This document shows positions 26,701 through 41,700 of a stretch of 64,000 bases of DNA, in pieces. The translations under genes were made by a program, and so were the position numbers. The notes beneath the pieces are model-generated. The model had not been told where the DNA came from and did not search any database. It saw only the letters and a program-made list of their open reading frames with translations. Numbering within the stretch: the first letter of the stretch is position 1; every line of letters begins with the position of its first letter. Source of the DNA: Diploptera punctata (lineage: Eukaryota; Arthropoda; Insecta; Blattodea; Blaberidae); contig JASPKZ010003432.1 of the NCBI GenBank assembly GCA_030220185.1, positions 1,364,001-1,428,000 on the forward strand, read 5' to 3'.

Positions 26701-29700
26701 CAAGCAAAAGAAAGGCATGCTAATATCTATCAGTCATTTAATTGTATCCTTAAAAGTAAAAAAACGTTGTTACTCTAGTATGGATATTTAATGAATCTTT
26801 TGCAGATGTGCAGTTACAGAATTTGTTGGATCAAACAACCTGGCATACAGTTACATTACAAGATCCAGTTCTTATAATAATAATATTATTATTATTTTTT
26901 AAATGCATAGGCCTATTTGTGACTGTAGATTAATTTATTTTTCAAAGTATCTCGCAAATAAATTGTGCTTGTTAAATCAGTCATAACAAATACTTTGCAT
27001 TTAACAACTAATTAAAGGCCCTCGTATCAATTATGCTGATCGAGATACTTTTTACTCTTAAATTGTTAATATTACATATGTGGAATTATTTGGAGCCCAA
27101 ATAGTGACTTCCAGATTTTTGCCAACTTTTTCGCATTTTGGATCACTGTGCCACAGCTTAAAGTCCCTCCCAGAGGACTTGCTTCTTGAAACTAGTATTG
27201 GAAATTATTTAAAATAGGAGGTGAGGTTTACAGTATGATTAATTTACTGATTAAGTTATGTAGATAGGAAATAACACTATGAGGTTTTTTAATATTGTTT
27301 AAATAAAACCTCATAATGTTACTTCTTAACAGATATATCTAGCCATTTTGTTCCAGTTGTAATATTATCAGTAGTTGTTTAATTGCTGATTCATAGCTTG
27401 TTGTAGGAGTGTCACCATTCTCAACCGATATCCGCCTCTTTTGTTGACTGTTGGATGTCCAACACCTGAGGAAAAGAATATACAAACCACCCAAAAGTCA
27501 ACACAAAAGTTGGATAATAGTTGAAAATGTGACAATGATTCCTGAAACATCTTCAAGTGAAAAAACAAAATGTGAAGTTAGATCTATATTTCACATTCAA
27601 TCTCTTAGTAAAGTTAAGACTTTTTTTTTCCAAAGGTACTGCAACTGTAGAAGAAGATTTCTGTCCATCACTGATTTTACTTTACTGCTACGTACACACT
27701 GTAGAGCTGAAATCTACATGAATTAAACATGTAGATGGGCAGTAGTATTAACAAGAACATTAAAAATAAAACTATATAAAAGCCCAATGAGACCAATAGT
27801 TATACACAACTGCCGAGACAATTCTAATGAGAATGCACTAAGAACATTGTAAAGGAAAATTATAAGAACAATATATTGCCCTGATCATGAGGAAAACATC
27901 TGAAGAATAAGAACAAACTCCAAAATAATGGAATATTATGCGGAAAAGATATATTAAGTTTCTAAGACATAGTTGGCTTAGAGTACCAAAAAAAAAAAAA
28001 AATTGAACAGTAAGTTTATTGGAGTTTGTCATAGAGAAAGATCCTGGAAAATATGGCTTCAGAACTCAGACAAAGATATTAAAATGATGAGGATAAATAG
28101 ACGATGAAAAAAAATACAAGATCAAGATTTTATTTAATTAATGTTGGGAAGTAAACATTATGAGGTATAATCATTAAAATTCATCGGAGAACATATTGTT
28201 TAAACAACTCACCTCATAGGATTCATGCTTCCATGAAATCGCGATTTCAAACATAATCATGTTCATCGTCAGTCGGAGTTATGGCTGACGATGAACATGA
28301 TTATGTTTGAAATCGCGATTTCATGGAAGCATGAATCCTACGAGGTGAGTTGTTTAAACAATATGTTCTCCAATGAATTTTAAAGATCAAGATTATTGGG
28401 GGAAAATTGTGAAGGAAGCCAAGGCTTACCAAGGAATGTAACGCTGAATGTGATGATGATGATGAGATGGGCAATAGGCAGTCATGTTTTGTATACAGTC
28501 TATAAAAAGAACAACAGCATTTATTCGTGAAGAATTGGGAGTTAGTCATTTATCCTTCAATATACAACTCCATTCTTTAGAATCATTTTCACTAATAGTT
28601 GTACATAAATTGAATAAAATTTGTTTGGTATTTTTTATTTCAATTTTTTAGTTTGAAAATTTAAAGGTGTTTATTTGATGGTATTGGAGAATTAATAAAA
28701 TAAGATACAGTCCTTACCTGAAATGGTTTATCTAAATTGATAGAAACACACAAAAAATGATACGACATCCAATCTTCTGACCATGTTGTAGATTTTCAAC
28801 TAGTTTTTCCAAAACTGAAAGAGATTCTTTTTTCTCTATTATAGCAATTTCTGATATTTCCAAGCTGAAGCTTTGATTCAAAGTACTGTGTGAAGAAGCA
28901 GGAGAGACCACTGAAAACAAAATAAACTTAAAATCATCATCATAAATATTTTCATTGTTTCTTATTTATAGGCACTTATAAGGTAACATCTAAGGTCATA
29001 GAGCAGTTATTTTTATTTATTTATTATTTATATGTATTTATTTATGTTATCATAAAATGGTGAGTGTGATGTAATGTATCCTCGATGAGACAGGAAAACC
29101 AGGAGAAAATCTCAATCAGGTCAGTCAGCATTGAAGTTCAATCCAGGGACCTCTAAATATAAATCTCAAATTTCTATCACTTGAGTTAATTCACTTGGTA
29201 TTTTTATTTTTATTATTAAATGGTATGAATTAATTACAATTAATATAATTATAACAAAGAAATAAACAAAAATATTTATCTACACTATAAGGCTACTGTA
29301 GATAGTATTATGTTATATGGATCAGAGATATGGACAATTAAAATGTGTCAAGCCAAGTTATTAGGAACGGAGATGGATTACTGGAGAAGATCATCGCAGG
29401 AGCCAGGATTAGAAAAAAAAATAGAAACATGAAATTAGAAAAATTATGAAATTTGAAACAAATGTATCACATACAATTGAAGAAAGACAAATAAGATGAT
29501 ACGGACATTTCAAGAGGATGTTATCTGACAGAATCCCTAAGAAGACCTTGTAATGGAGAATAAATGGAAAAAGAAGGGAACATCTTAAGAGGGTTAGATG
29601 GATGGAGTAGTATGGCTGAACTGGAACTTACAGATGAGGATGTTCAGGACCATTATAAATGAAGAAGGTGAATTTGTTGAGGGTGACAGAAAACCATAGT

Positions 29701-32700
29701 ATTGTTGATAAATTCCAAAACAAAAAAATATTATTGTTATTATTATATTATTTTATTGTTACTGTTGTTATAATTAATTATTATTATTATAACACAAATG
29801 TAGGTCATTCAAATAATTTTCATTTTGTTGTATTATTTATCATGATTAGAATTATCTAACTCTTACTTACTTTTACTCTGTTGTGTTTAGCATTTTTTTT
29901 CTTTTGTAATTTAGAGTAGTAGATAGAATTTAACTTAATGACACTCTTTAACAACTCAGGTTGTTAGTATTGCAATTCCAAATCTTGGTATGAAGGGACT
30001 GGAAAATATTACTTAGTGGCCTCTAATTTCAAGCTTTTATGTTCTGAAATTTATGATACATGACCCATGGCTTTACTTCTTTTCTGAAGGAAGCCACACC
30101 AGGAAAGGAACCAAAATAAGACATCTCTGAGCAAAATTTGTCTGTTCTTTCATATCCATATTTAAGCTGCGATACTTATGAGCTGAGTTACTAAACAGCA
30201 TATAGATGGCTCCATGGTTAGACACTTGTCTTCCACCTGTTGGTCCCAAATTTTCATTGTATCACTCCATGTGGATAAATCAGAGTCAGGACAAGTTTTT
30301 CTAAAATTGTATCCTATTTTCACCTGCCAACAACTTAATTCCACCACTTATCACACTTATGTCATCCATTTAGTTCCATTCCATTTCATCTGTCCCTGTG
30401 ACAGTTCAACAGGTCTTAATATTAATATTGACTATTTAACTCATGCCCCAGATGGGAGTCAATGACCAATCATATTTCAATGATTTTTTATTTACAACCA
30501 ATCACAGTCGTGTTTCGCCTAGAATTTACCAACTAAAGAAAGCACCTCCTTTTTAACATTCTGAATAGGTCATAGCATTATTTTGCAGTGAGTGACTCTC
30601 CAAGAAATATGGCTACCAGTTTGTATATATAGTGCATGAATCAACTTTTATAAGATTCATGATGTGTTCCGTTGAGGTTTATTCAAAATTAATATAAAAT
30701 TATATTCACCTGAATATTCTATAATTTTATATTAATAGTGCATGAATGTCAACACATAGCGCATGCGGAAGTTAATATAAAAACATTTGTAGCAATTGAT
30801 TATACCACCAAGAAAAGAAACCACTGTTTGCACTTTCTTAAATGTATTTTTTCCCAGGTAATAACATTCCAGAAAAATATAATTGTCATATTAACATCAC
30901 AGCTTCAGAAATTAATTCATATACAGTTTGATGTGTTTCATTTTTTCTCCACTAGAGTGCATTCTTACAATATTGCATTCCTTTGGCAATAAATAATATG
31001 ATCTGGTTGCAGTGATAAAGAAAAGAAGCATACTATTATAACCTTTATAGGACAGATTATAAGGTAGCGAGGATGAGCCCCAAAGGGCAATGGTTTTAAT
31101 GTAATAGAATTCCAGCTGACACCAGTCTGCTGTGGAAGACGTTTAGTTGTTATCAAGGGTAGGGTGGTTTTCAAGGTCTACTTCTATTTATGGGAAGGAA
31201 TGTCTGTACCGTTATAAATTCCACACATAACCCAGCGATACCAACTTTATTTTAACAAATATATATTAGAACTCTTGTATGAAATAATTCATACATAAAA
31301 ATACACGTAATTTTAGCTTTATATATACAGTAACAGTATTTAATTTATGACGCTAACTGATACGTTTAATAATGAGAGAACTCAGAAGTTATGACATATG
31401 ACGTCGTAAAGGTTGAAGTCCTTCCTTCAACTTTATTGTTAAAGATCAAATCCTATTTATTCAACTTAGAGTTTTCAAACTAAAATCTCAATAAAATCTT
31501 AATTTATTCAAGTTATATATTGTTTAATGTAATAATATATTCAAGTTAATTCAAAGTGAATTCATTCAAGTTATATATGTTTAAATCTTAATTTATTCAA
31601 ATATTTTAAAGTTAATTATTCAATAAAGTTAATTATTCAACCTGGAACTTATTTTAAATTGCAAATATACTCACACACTCCGAGATACGAAATCATGTCC
31701 GTCCTAGATCGTTCCAAAAGCTGCCCTCAGTCTGATCTTTCGTCTACAAGTCACGATTATTTATTTCACCGATCTGCCTTGATTCGCGGGGGAAAATCTC
31801 GGGTGGAAAGTTTACTTTCCATGTGGAAATTTCATCAGCCACCCTTCACTTCTAACCCACATTCGCCCTTCACTTCTAACCTACATATGACTGTTCAAGA
31901 CTTTCGTCAGGTCAAAATGGAAATCTTTATTTTTTCCATCAAAACATGTTGATATTTTGGCCCACATTCTGTTGTTGTTGTGACCGATTTCAACAATAAG
32001 TTCCGGATATCACGCATTTTACTCGTTTTTTTACTTCCTAACAGCCCTTGTATGAACTTGAATCTAAAATAATTAGTATTTTTAACGGTGATTATTTTCT
32101 CCCTATCTTCCGGTATAAAACATTAGTATATCTCGCCTCTGTTTCCATCTTTTTTGTCCTTTTTTTATGTTATCTGCAGTTAGGCCCTGTTGTATTTATA
32201 ATACATACCAATTGTTTCTCAATTGCTTTCAAACATTGCCGTTTACATTAAATATATAAATATTTTAAAATAACTATATTTAAATAATGATTTGTGAGTA
32301 AATGGCTTAATTTTATTCATTAAATAGTCCTAACAAATGCCACTCTTGATTTCCAAATTATCTAGATAAATTGGAAACCACTCGTGACATTACTTATGAA
32401 AATGTAGTCATTAAATAGATTAGTAGGTCCTTTTTTTTACTCCATAGAGAATACTCAATTGGGTTCAAATCCTAAAATGACAAATGATGAGTCTGAAATT
32501 TATAAATAATTAGTCATCCACTTATATCATAGACTTTCAATAATAAGGACTTCATATTTAATATATGTAGGAAATAGCACTATGAAGTTTCTTTTAATTA
32601 TTTTTGAGTTGGATATTTTGACTTACCTCATATTTCTTGATTTTTATGCAGACCTAATTTTCATCGCTTTTGCATGGCATTGTTGATGCTTGGAAGCATT

Positions 32701-35700
32701 ATATAAGCTTCAGTTTATAAATAGGATATATATATATATATTAATGTTTTCTTAATACATCTAAGTTTCTACTTAGTCCACACAAAGAATTTTAATAACG
32801 TGAGCCCATAAAATTACTGTTATCTTATATTAAAATAAGTAAAGAGAAATTATTATAATGAGTTATGTATTTTGACTCACCTTTTTTTTTAAAATTTTTT
32901 GCAGACTATAGTTTCATCCATGAAAATGCTATGATTGCATTGAAAGACCTGCACTTGGCAGAATTACTACAGAATAGAATAGAAAGAAGAAAACAAATCA
33001 GGGATTTACCAGATTAAATGTGAAGAATGTGAGAAATTCTACATAGGAAAAACTAAGAAAAATTTTAAAACTAGAGTAAAAGAACATCTCAGGAATGTCA
33101 AGAAAGGGGAAGTAGAAAAATCTGCAGTGGCTGCGCATGCATGGTCTGAAAAACATCTTATCGAGAAAGAAGCTAAATTATTAACACATTCAGTACCGTA
33201 AACCAGTTAAGGCGTTTAAAGAGACTATCGTGTATGCGGCCGTCGGTCAGTTAACTCGCTTTAGAGCGGGCACGAACAAACCGCGTTTATATTCGGCGCA
33301 TAAATATTGTGTTGGCTTAGTATGTCTTGGAGATCATAGATGGCATGTAAATGTACATTTTCTATTCCCATTTGACATGTTTAACCTTGGTGAATCCCCT
33401 TTTATTTTTAAAACAAACAACACATGGAATTCGTTCACCCAAACTTGCTCCAATGCTGTCGTATATGTTTTTCGTTATCGCGCTGTTGTTTGTGCGTGAG
33501 TGAAACCATGGTGAAAGAAAAATATCTCACTGAAGAAGAATTAGTGATTATTTTGTATAATGATGACTCAGGTGATGAACTGCTTCCTGAATTATAAGAT
33601 TCACAAAGTGAAATTGAAGATGAACTTCCACTTCCTGAAATTGATACGCCGATACCATCTGATGTCAATCACCCATGTTATTTCACCATCAAATCCTACT
33701 AGGATATCTCCTTTAGGTATGTACAAAATTTGAATTTTCTAGGACTAATAGTTAGTGAATAATGGTCCATTTTCTGAAGTGCCACGAAAAGGGTAGCTGG
33801 GGTATTTAAATGGCTGGCCTGTGGGTTTAAATGCCCTGCTCAGTGCCTGGTACTGAATGTGAAACAAATAGAAAAGCCAAAAGAACTTGCTGTTTGGGAA
33901 AAGATCTACATTCAAAAGAGCAAAAAGAAGAAATTAATGAACTTTGAAATTCCCATGAGAATGACCTGGTTTCGAGATTTTTCAGTCTGCCAATGGAAGA
34001 AGCGAAGGATGGCTCTTCAAGACGACAGAACAACAGTCTTGATGATACTGAGGATGAAACAGAAACTATATTCTGAAAACTAGTTTATAGTTAAAGAAGA
34101 ATAATAATATGAGGTGACTGATAAAAAATTTTACCTATTCCATTATGTGACATTGTCGACGCATCATAAAAAATAGATAAATCAGAGCCAGGACAGGTTT
34201 TTCTCAGAATTTATCCTATTTTCACCTGCCAACAACTTAATTCCACCACTTATCACACTTACATCATCCATTTAGTTCCACTCCATTTCATCTATCACTG
34301 TGACAGTTCGATGCATCGACAATGTCGCATAAATGTGACAAAACTATAGTCTGCAAAAAATATTAAAAAAATATGAGGTGAGTCAAAATACATAACTCAT
34401 AATAATTAAAAGAAACCTCAGTGACATTTCCTACAAATATTAATAAAAAATAAAGAAATGGCTTACTTTCATTGGAAGATGTTGAATTTAATCTAACTGA
34501 ATGAAGTGATCTTCTTTTGTAGCCTAGAGTCGGTCTTGTTTTCTTCTCTGTGAGTAACGATCTATGCTCTGGAGTTAATTGGTAAGGTGTGATTTCACCT
34601 TCTGCTAAATCCATACACACTAGAAGCAGTTGTAAATCCTGAAACCAGTATTATTTCAGTTTATAATGTTCACAAATCTCAGGATATCAGTTGATGTTAT
34701 GTGATAATTTTTAATAACTAACAATATCACCAAAGAAATTAAATCAGTTCATAACATCTTGTCTCAAATTTTGCTCTCTCATCTGGAACTAGTTTCATAG
34801 TTATTACAACTCTATCAGTCAAAACCAACTATTGAGATGATCATTGGAAGCCTTGTATGTCCTCTCTCTATGATGTTAGATAAACAAACCTCATGAACAA
34901 ATCCTTCTCCCTAGGAATTTTAAAATTAATTTTTATGGATGTAGACATTCTACGAAATTGTGAGTTATGTTAGTTTTTACAGATGTTTTAGTAATTTTCA
35001 CCTCTTTCTTGATGGTCCCTTTTATTCGTTCCGTCCACAAATGAACACCTACTGACATTTTTCTTTTTCGATTTCTCCCTATTTCACAGTTCTAAAGCTT
35101 CTCTTTCTCTTTTCATTCCGGTTGTGTAAGAACTTTTATCCTTTAGTTTTCCTATGAAGATGTATTTTACATTTTTAAACACTTTAATCAGGTATCTACT
35201 TTTATTTATTTTTTTTTTTTTCCCCATTTTGCTAGGTTTAATTAGTTTGTGCGATACTGAAATAACTTTTTTATGGGCAGTTTGTTGAATACTTTTTGAA
35301 ATTTGTTGCTGCAAAGTAAATGTAAAGTACAAGTAAATTTCCCTTACAACTTCTTATTTTCTAGAAGTAGAGAATATTTCTTTAATTAATCGCTGTTTGT
35401 TTTAATTTGAATATTTTATGTACAAGGTTTGTCTGTGAATTTATTCTTCGTTACTGTGTTTATTACACATATTTTTTCTCTCTCTTAAATTTTTCTTTGT
35501 TCATGGGAAGTTTATTAATCTATCTGTCAGAATATTGAAAACTGCACTAAACATGATTTATTATCAGGAAACTATTAAAAAAAAGATGATAAAAAACAGG
35601 AATTTTATCAGATAATTGTTGGGAATGTGAAAAAAAATGTACATAGGAAAAACTAAATGAAATCTAAACACCAGAATGAAAGAGCACCTTAGAAATGTGG

Positions 35701-38700
35701 AATGTGGAGAAGAAATAGAAAACTTGGCAATAGCTGCTCAAGTGTGGACAGAAAAATCTTAGAATTGGAAAGATCAGCAATATGTATTGTTTGGGAGAAA
35801 CAGAAAAATATAGACAAATTAATGATTTTTCGAAGAAAAATTTTTTTAGATCTTGGGCTCAAATCCCAGTTCAGGGAAAAATAAATTTTCTCTTCAAAAT
35901 ATAATTTATCTATCAACCTAAGTATATAAATTTACATTACATCTTACAAATTAATGGATTTTAAAGCAGAGAAGGATTTGATCATGAGGTTTGTCTGCCC
36001 AACACCAGAACGAGAGGATGTGCAGAGCTTCCAATGGTCATCTCAACAGCCATTTTTGGCTGAGAATGGGGTTATGTCCCTTGAAATTAGTTCCAGGTAA
36101 GAGATCAAAAAGTCCCGTGCCATAGCCGAGTGGTTAAGGCAAGAAGCCTTGGTGCAGAGCTATGGAACTTGCGCTGGTTCAAGTCTATGGGGGAAGAAAT
36201 TTTTCTCATGGAATTTCGGCCAGTATGGGACTGTGCCCACCCAGATTCATGAGGCATTTGGGTAGCTACAATAAGTAGCGACTCCAGGTTGAGATGACCA
36301 GCTATAACGGCTAGAAGACCCAACATGCTGACCACATGACACCCCTACACTGGCTTATGATCGTCTACCTCTGTGATTAACACATGTGGACGTGAGGCCA
36401 GCAGCCAGCCTAGGGCCTTCATGGCCTGTCACACTTGGAGTTTTTTTTTAAGAGATCAAAATATGAGGTGAGATGTAAAGAACCAATTCAATTTCATACA
36501 TAAAATACCCTTAGTGTTACTTTCTATCATTTTATGTTTACATCATGGCTACATTTAGAGTTGTAGGAAATGGTAGATTGGTTTCTAGTATCAAATGTGT
36601 TTGAAATTTAAAGGAATTATCATTAGGAGGTATATATTATGTTATAAAACGCACTTTGGGGATCTGATTTGAACTCATTCTTTCAAGATGGTGTTTCCAA
36701 TTTAGTTGGTACTAATAATTAAATTAAACCTCATAGTGTTCTTTCCCTGTGAAAGTTAAATAAATTAGTTGGTACTGTTTAATATATTCCAAAATTGGCA
36801 TAGTCTTCAATTCTTTTAAGATATCGGTGTTCCTTTTCCGATCCCATCAGGTGTAACCCGCTGTTCTGCACATGAATCTCATTTCACAAGCCATTATTCT
36901 GCTTTCATGTTGTCTTTTTAGTGTCCATGCTTCACTACCATAGGTCAACACTGGTCTAGCCAAAGTGTTATGCTACGGTTTATTATACAGCGTGTCGCGC
37001 CCAACGTGACGTGAATTCGCGTTTCATTCGGCGTGATGCTGGTTTCGCATGGAGCGCATACGCTAGAGCACATATGTTTATGGAATTGTCGCCAGATGGC
37101 ACCACATATATGGAAAATCAAAATGACCAATGTTCATAATAAATTTCCAAATGTGTTTACAAAAACTAATGTATACAAACCTGTCCCTGCATAACCTAAT
37201 AAAATAAATTACATACATACTATTTAGTAAACTATAAACTAATCTGATGTACACTAAACTGACCCATCGGAATCTAACAAAATGAAGTGATTGAACATTT
37301 ATTTCTTAAAATATGGTTTGGAATTAAATGCAAATGTTGGTCATTCACACATATGTCCTGCCATCTGGTGGATTTACTGTTATGAGCGTTCACGTATGCC
37401 AACTTCAATTCTAATAAAGAACTTTGAAAATAAATTGAGAGGAAAAGTCATAATTTGTCTTCATAGATAAACATATTAAAATTCTTCATAAAAAAAGTTT
37501 CACGTGTCGTTGCAAAACGATTAAAATAGTTCGAAATATTAGTAAAGACAGAAAGAGTAGCTAGAGCAACAGAATCATATGAATGTTGTATGGAAAATTA
37601 TAGAATAAATTATTCTTTAGTTCTTAAATAAACAGATGGTTGATGAATATACCAGATTTTAGAATACTTCAGATTTTCGCCTGAGCAATTTTATCAGGTT
37701 TTGAATTTAATAGAAGACGAGATACAATATTTACAGCTTTTATTTATCTCTTGACTAAGTTCAAGCCACAATAACTTTTTTCTATACATCTTTGTACTCC
37801 TTCGTGCTCATATTGTATAAAATATGTACAGAACTCAATGATTTGCAACAAAATCATCAAACTTTCGTCGTTAAAATTGGAAAGTTATAAAACAAGTACT
37901 GTATTTCCGACATTTTGTTATAAAATCTTAGTTTGTTTTTAGCAATTACACCAATGAGTACGGGTAATATCTTCTATATTCTTTGTTTGCACTGGCAAAT
38001 TGCGTCCTGGATTCAAGAGATTCCAAAACACGACGCGACATGTCAGCGCAAATTTTTTTGTGCCAGCAATTTGCGTTGTAGATAAACCACTTCCATTTAA
38101 ATACATGGGGAGCAATTTTTGCACTGGCGCGTTGCGTCGTAGATAAACCACAGCATTATATAAACGTAATCTGTGTTTTTTTGTACAAGGGATGGTTTCA
38201 TAACTTGATTAATAATTCCCAAACTTTTATTATAACTAGTAATTTTTTCAGGGCTATCCTTTTCATCCCAGATAGAGAGATAATATCCAAGATATTTAAA
38301 TTGATTAGATCTCTCTAAAATTTTATTCTGGAGACAGATTTTACTTTGTATGGGTCCTTCCCATGAAATGTCATAATTTTAGTTTTAATTGATATTTACA
38401 TATTATTTAATAAAATAATTGGTAATTAATATATTTCGTGAATATCTGAAATTAATATATTTCATAAATATCATCTTTTATGTTGACTGTACATTCAAAA
38501 ACATATTTGTAGAAATAAGGTGAAAGTAAAGTTTCTAATGATATAAATAAAAACAGGAGATATGACATTGGGTTGGCGGCAAGGTTGGGAGTCTAGAGGT
38601 GGAAGATGGATCTGCAGAACGAAAGAGAGACACCATGAACGCAGGGTAAGCAAAGGCTTATATATTATATTCAAAATAATTTCCAAAATCTACTAAAGTA

Positions 38701-41700
38701 GAAAATCATTATTTTGAAGTTGAAAATCTATCAGCATAATTTTAAATTATGAATTTAGACTTAGGGTCGAATGTTTGAACGCATTAGACAGTAAAAGGCG
38801 TTCTCTGCTGATAAAGTTTTATTCAAACACATTTTTCTTACTCAGAAATCTATTCACGCGGTAATAATTGTAAAGCTACCTGACAAGGTACCTTAAGATC
38901 GTAGCTCAAGATATAAACTTATGTGAAAATCCCGAAGGGAACCGATGGTAACCAATGTAGTTTGAAACTTATCCAAGAAGTCGGACCTTGAAGACTTCGA
39001 TCATGTTTTCGGTATACGCGGAGAAGAGGAATTTGATAGAGTCTACCAAAGGATTCAACTGGAAGAACAGGAGAATCGGTGTAATATTGCGCGTCGCAGA
39101 CGTGTTTGTATACGGTATTATTTGCGGGATGCAAGCATAAATGCATTCCTCTATAGCAGATGAAAATAACGGAAGTGGTTTTATCGCTGAGAATTCTGCG
39201 TAATTCATTGCCAATATTACGAAAAGTCAACATTCATGCATGACCGGTTAAGGCGGCCGTTAATTCAATCTCAGCTCACCAGTGATTGGAAGTAATTTGA
39301 GTAGAGAGTAATATATTTGCATACGACCCTTAATGTCTTTCAGTTAAATGCACTTAATACAAATATATATATATATATATATTTTTTTTATATTTGATTA
39401 TAAAAAATTTTTAAACATTGTGATACAAAAAGATTTCATTTTCAAATGACTTTCTGTAATCAACTCTATCAATATGACACTCTCTCTCTTTCTGGAAGAC
39501 AAAATTAATACTAATTAAACTTTAAAACACACAGTAATGAGAAATCATGGGCAGTTATCCTGCAGAATAAGAATGTAATACCTGAACAACTGAGGCATGA
39601 AGAAGTAGCAACATTCAGACCGTTAACAGGACATGACTATCTGGAAGCACACCTACACAAAATTGGAATTTTCAACTCTCCAAATTGTATACTGTGTCAA
39701 GGTAATAAGTCAACACTGGATAAAGACCACATTATTAACTTCAGGCTCTCAAGATGTCACCTACAAAAACTCTGGCTAGACTCTATTGAGAAGCAAGGAT
39801 GCTAATGGAACACATCTAAGCTAATGGGCATTATTGAAATTCATCGGAGAACATTTTTCGACAACTCACCTCATAGATTTCATGCTTTTCACAATACTGC
39901 AGTTTCAAACAAAATTTCGTTCATCTGGGTTGTGTGTTGACTGCATGCCATCTACGACATCTATGAGCAAATAAGGTAACTAAAAATTAACTTAGAGTCG
40001 TATCTATGAACGCATTAGACCGTAAAAGTCGTTCTCTGCTGAGAAAGTTGCATCCAAAGACGTTTTTGCATTCTCAAAAATCTGTTTATGCGATAATAAT
40101 ATCTGATGAGGTGACTTTGCAGAGAACGAATTGTGAGCAACCCGATGGGAACCGATGTAATTTGAAACCTTGCTGCTTTATCCAAGATGTCAGGCCTTGA
40201 AGACTTCGATCATGTTTTCGGTATACGCGGAGAAGAGGAATTTGATAGAGTCTACCAAAGAATTCAACTGGAAGAACAGGAGAATTGGCGTAATATCGCA
40301 TGATGCAGACATTGTCGTATATGGTATTATTTGCAGGATGCAAGCGTAAATGCGTTTCTCTAGCAGATGAAAATAACAGAAGTGGTTTTATCACTGAGAA
40401 TTCTGGGTAATTTCATGCCAATATTATGAAAAAAAAACTACTTTCATGCATGACCAGCCAGCGACTCGCTAATTTGAACTTTGCACGTTCTCACAGAAAA
40501 CTCAACTCACCAGAGACTAATGTTTTTGCATGTGGCCCTTAGTCTAGTAACTACTTATAAAGGAGAGACTATAGCTCAACAATGGGACTATGCCATTATA
40601 GATAGATATGACATTATAAGACCAGTGAAAATTAGACAATTTTAATCTATCTGCAATGGTGTAACAGCCCGAAGTTGGGCCTTACCTTCTCCTTTTGTTA
40701 GGAGTTACAAGACCAATTTAGTTAAGCTTATTTCTCTAAAGATGTTGTAAATGGTATGCAGTCAACATACCGACCCAATGAAACATCTAATATGCAACTA
40801 AGGTATTACTAGGATGAAGGAGGTTGGTAAACTTTAATTATATTATTTTTGGTCTGGACATCTTACCTCAATATTAATGTTGATTTGTTCTTGGACATGT
40901 TTTTTGAAACATGTCCAAGAACAAATCAACATTAATATTGAAGTAAGATGTCCAGACCAAAAATAATATAATTAAAATAACCTCAAAATATAACTTCCTA
41001 AAATTAAATATTGGTAAACTTTGCTTAGAGGTCTCTTTATTTAGGCTTAAATATCTTTTTTACAAGCCTGAAAATCTTCAGACTCAGGACCCACAGCTGA
41101 AAGTCCCTGCTGGAGGACTTGTTCCTTGGATTTTTTTATATAAAAATCCATTGACCCCAGCTGAGTTTGAATTCACAACCAATTAAATAAAAATGATGCT
41201 CTACTTATATTTTCTATGGAAAACATAAGGAAATATAAATATGAGATGTTATATACATCTGCACTCTAAATAAGATAATAATTTCTGGTTCATGTAAAAA
41301 AATAGTATTGAGAATAAAATGAATCGTGAATTCTTCTTACCTCATACTTCTATGTTTTTTTAAACACAGCACCGCAGTATCGGCGACCATCGTCACCATC
41401 ATCAGCTGTTTTCACGACTGTCAATTTTTTTCTCTTTTGCCAGTAATTATCCAAAACTTCTTTTGAAGGAATAATTTTCTAAACTGCCATCTGTTGTATT
41501 TTTTAAGAACTTTGTAATCAAGCTTGGTTCGTTTGGAATCTCGAAGTTCATGGTTCTAGTATGGTTTTTTTGAATATATATCTTTTCTCAAACTGTTAAA
41601 TCCAAAAGTTTGAATAGATGTTTCAAAAGTTTTGCTTCTTTTTCAATTCTATGATTCTCTAATAAACTAAGTGCTGCTATAGCTGATTTTTTAATAATTT

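Larger units (their letters stand above)
32980..34140 (+). mobile_element. PLE family C 3' part split by a piggyBac-like element
   Basis: KSGIYQIKCEECEKFYIGKT-type sequence (32985-33184) and KQIEKPKELAVWEKIYIQKS (33862 on) are two halves of one GIY-YIG ORF, followed by the hammerhead 34045-34088 and TATGAGGTGACTG. The halves rejoin at TTAA, matching the uninterrupted relative at 21290-21320. Confidence 0.88.
35590..36520 (+). mobile_element. PLE 3' part with two SINE insertions
   Basis: A GIY-YIG remnant (MKEHLRNVECGEEIENLAIA, 35670-35830) breaks at a SINE insertion (about 35832-35948, flanked by AAATTAATG-ATTTT). It resumes as MDFKAEKDLIMRFVCPTPER, carries a hammerhead (36055-36097) and a second SINE (36111-36448), and ends with TATGAGGTGAGATG. 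Confidence 0.82.

Noticed and set aside
31659..31952. 97-residue plus-strand ORF as a host gene
   Set aside because: No recognisable domain, no splice or conservation evidence, and it contains short direct repeats; left as unassigned.
34150..34180. Second hammerhead in inverted orientation at 34.15 kb
   Set aside because: Only the 5' half (helix I and the core) is present; GAAA and helix III are missing.
39086..40394. Minus-strand ORFs sharing LPVESFGRLYQIPLLRVYRK
   Set aside because: Antisense of the conserved acidic frame in the Harbinger-type MITE copies; the plus frame is the better candidate.
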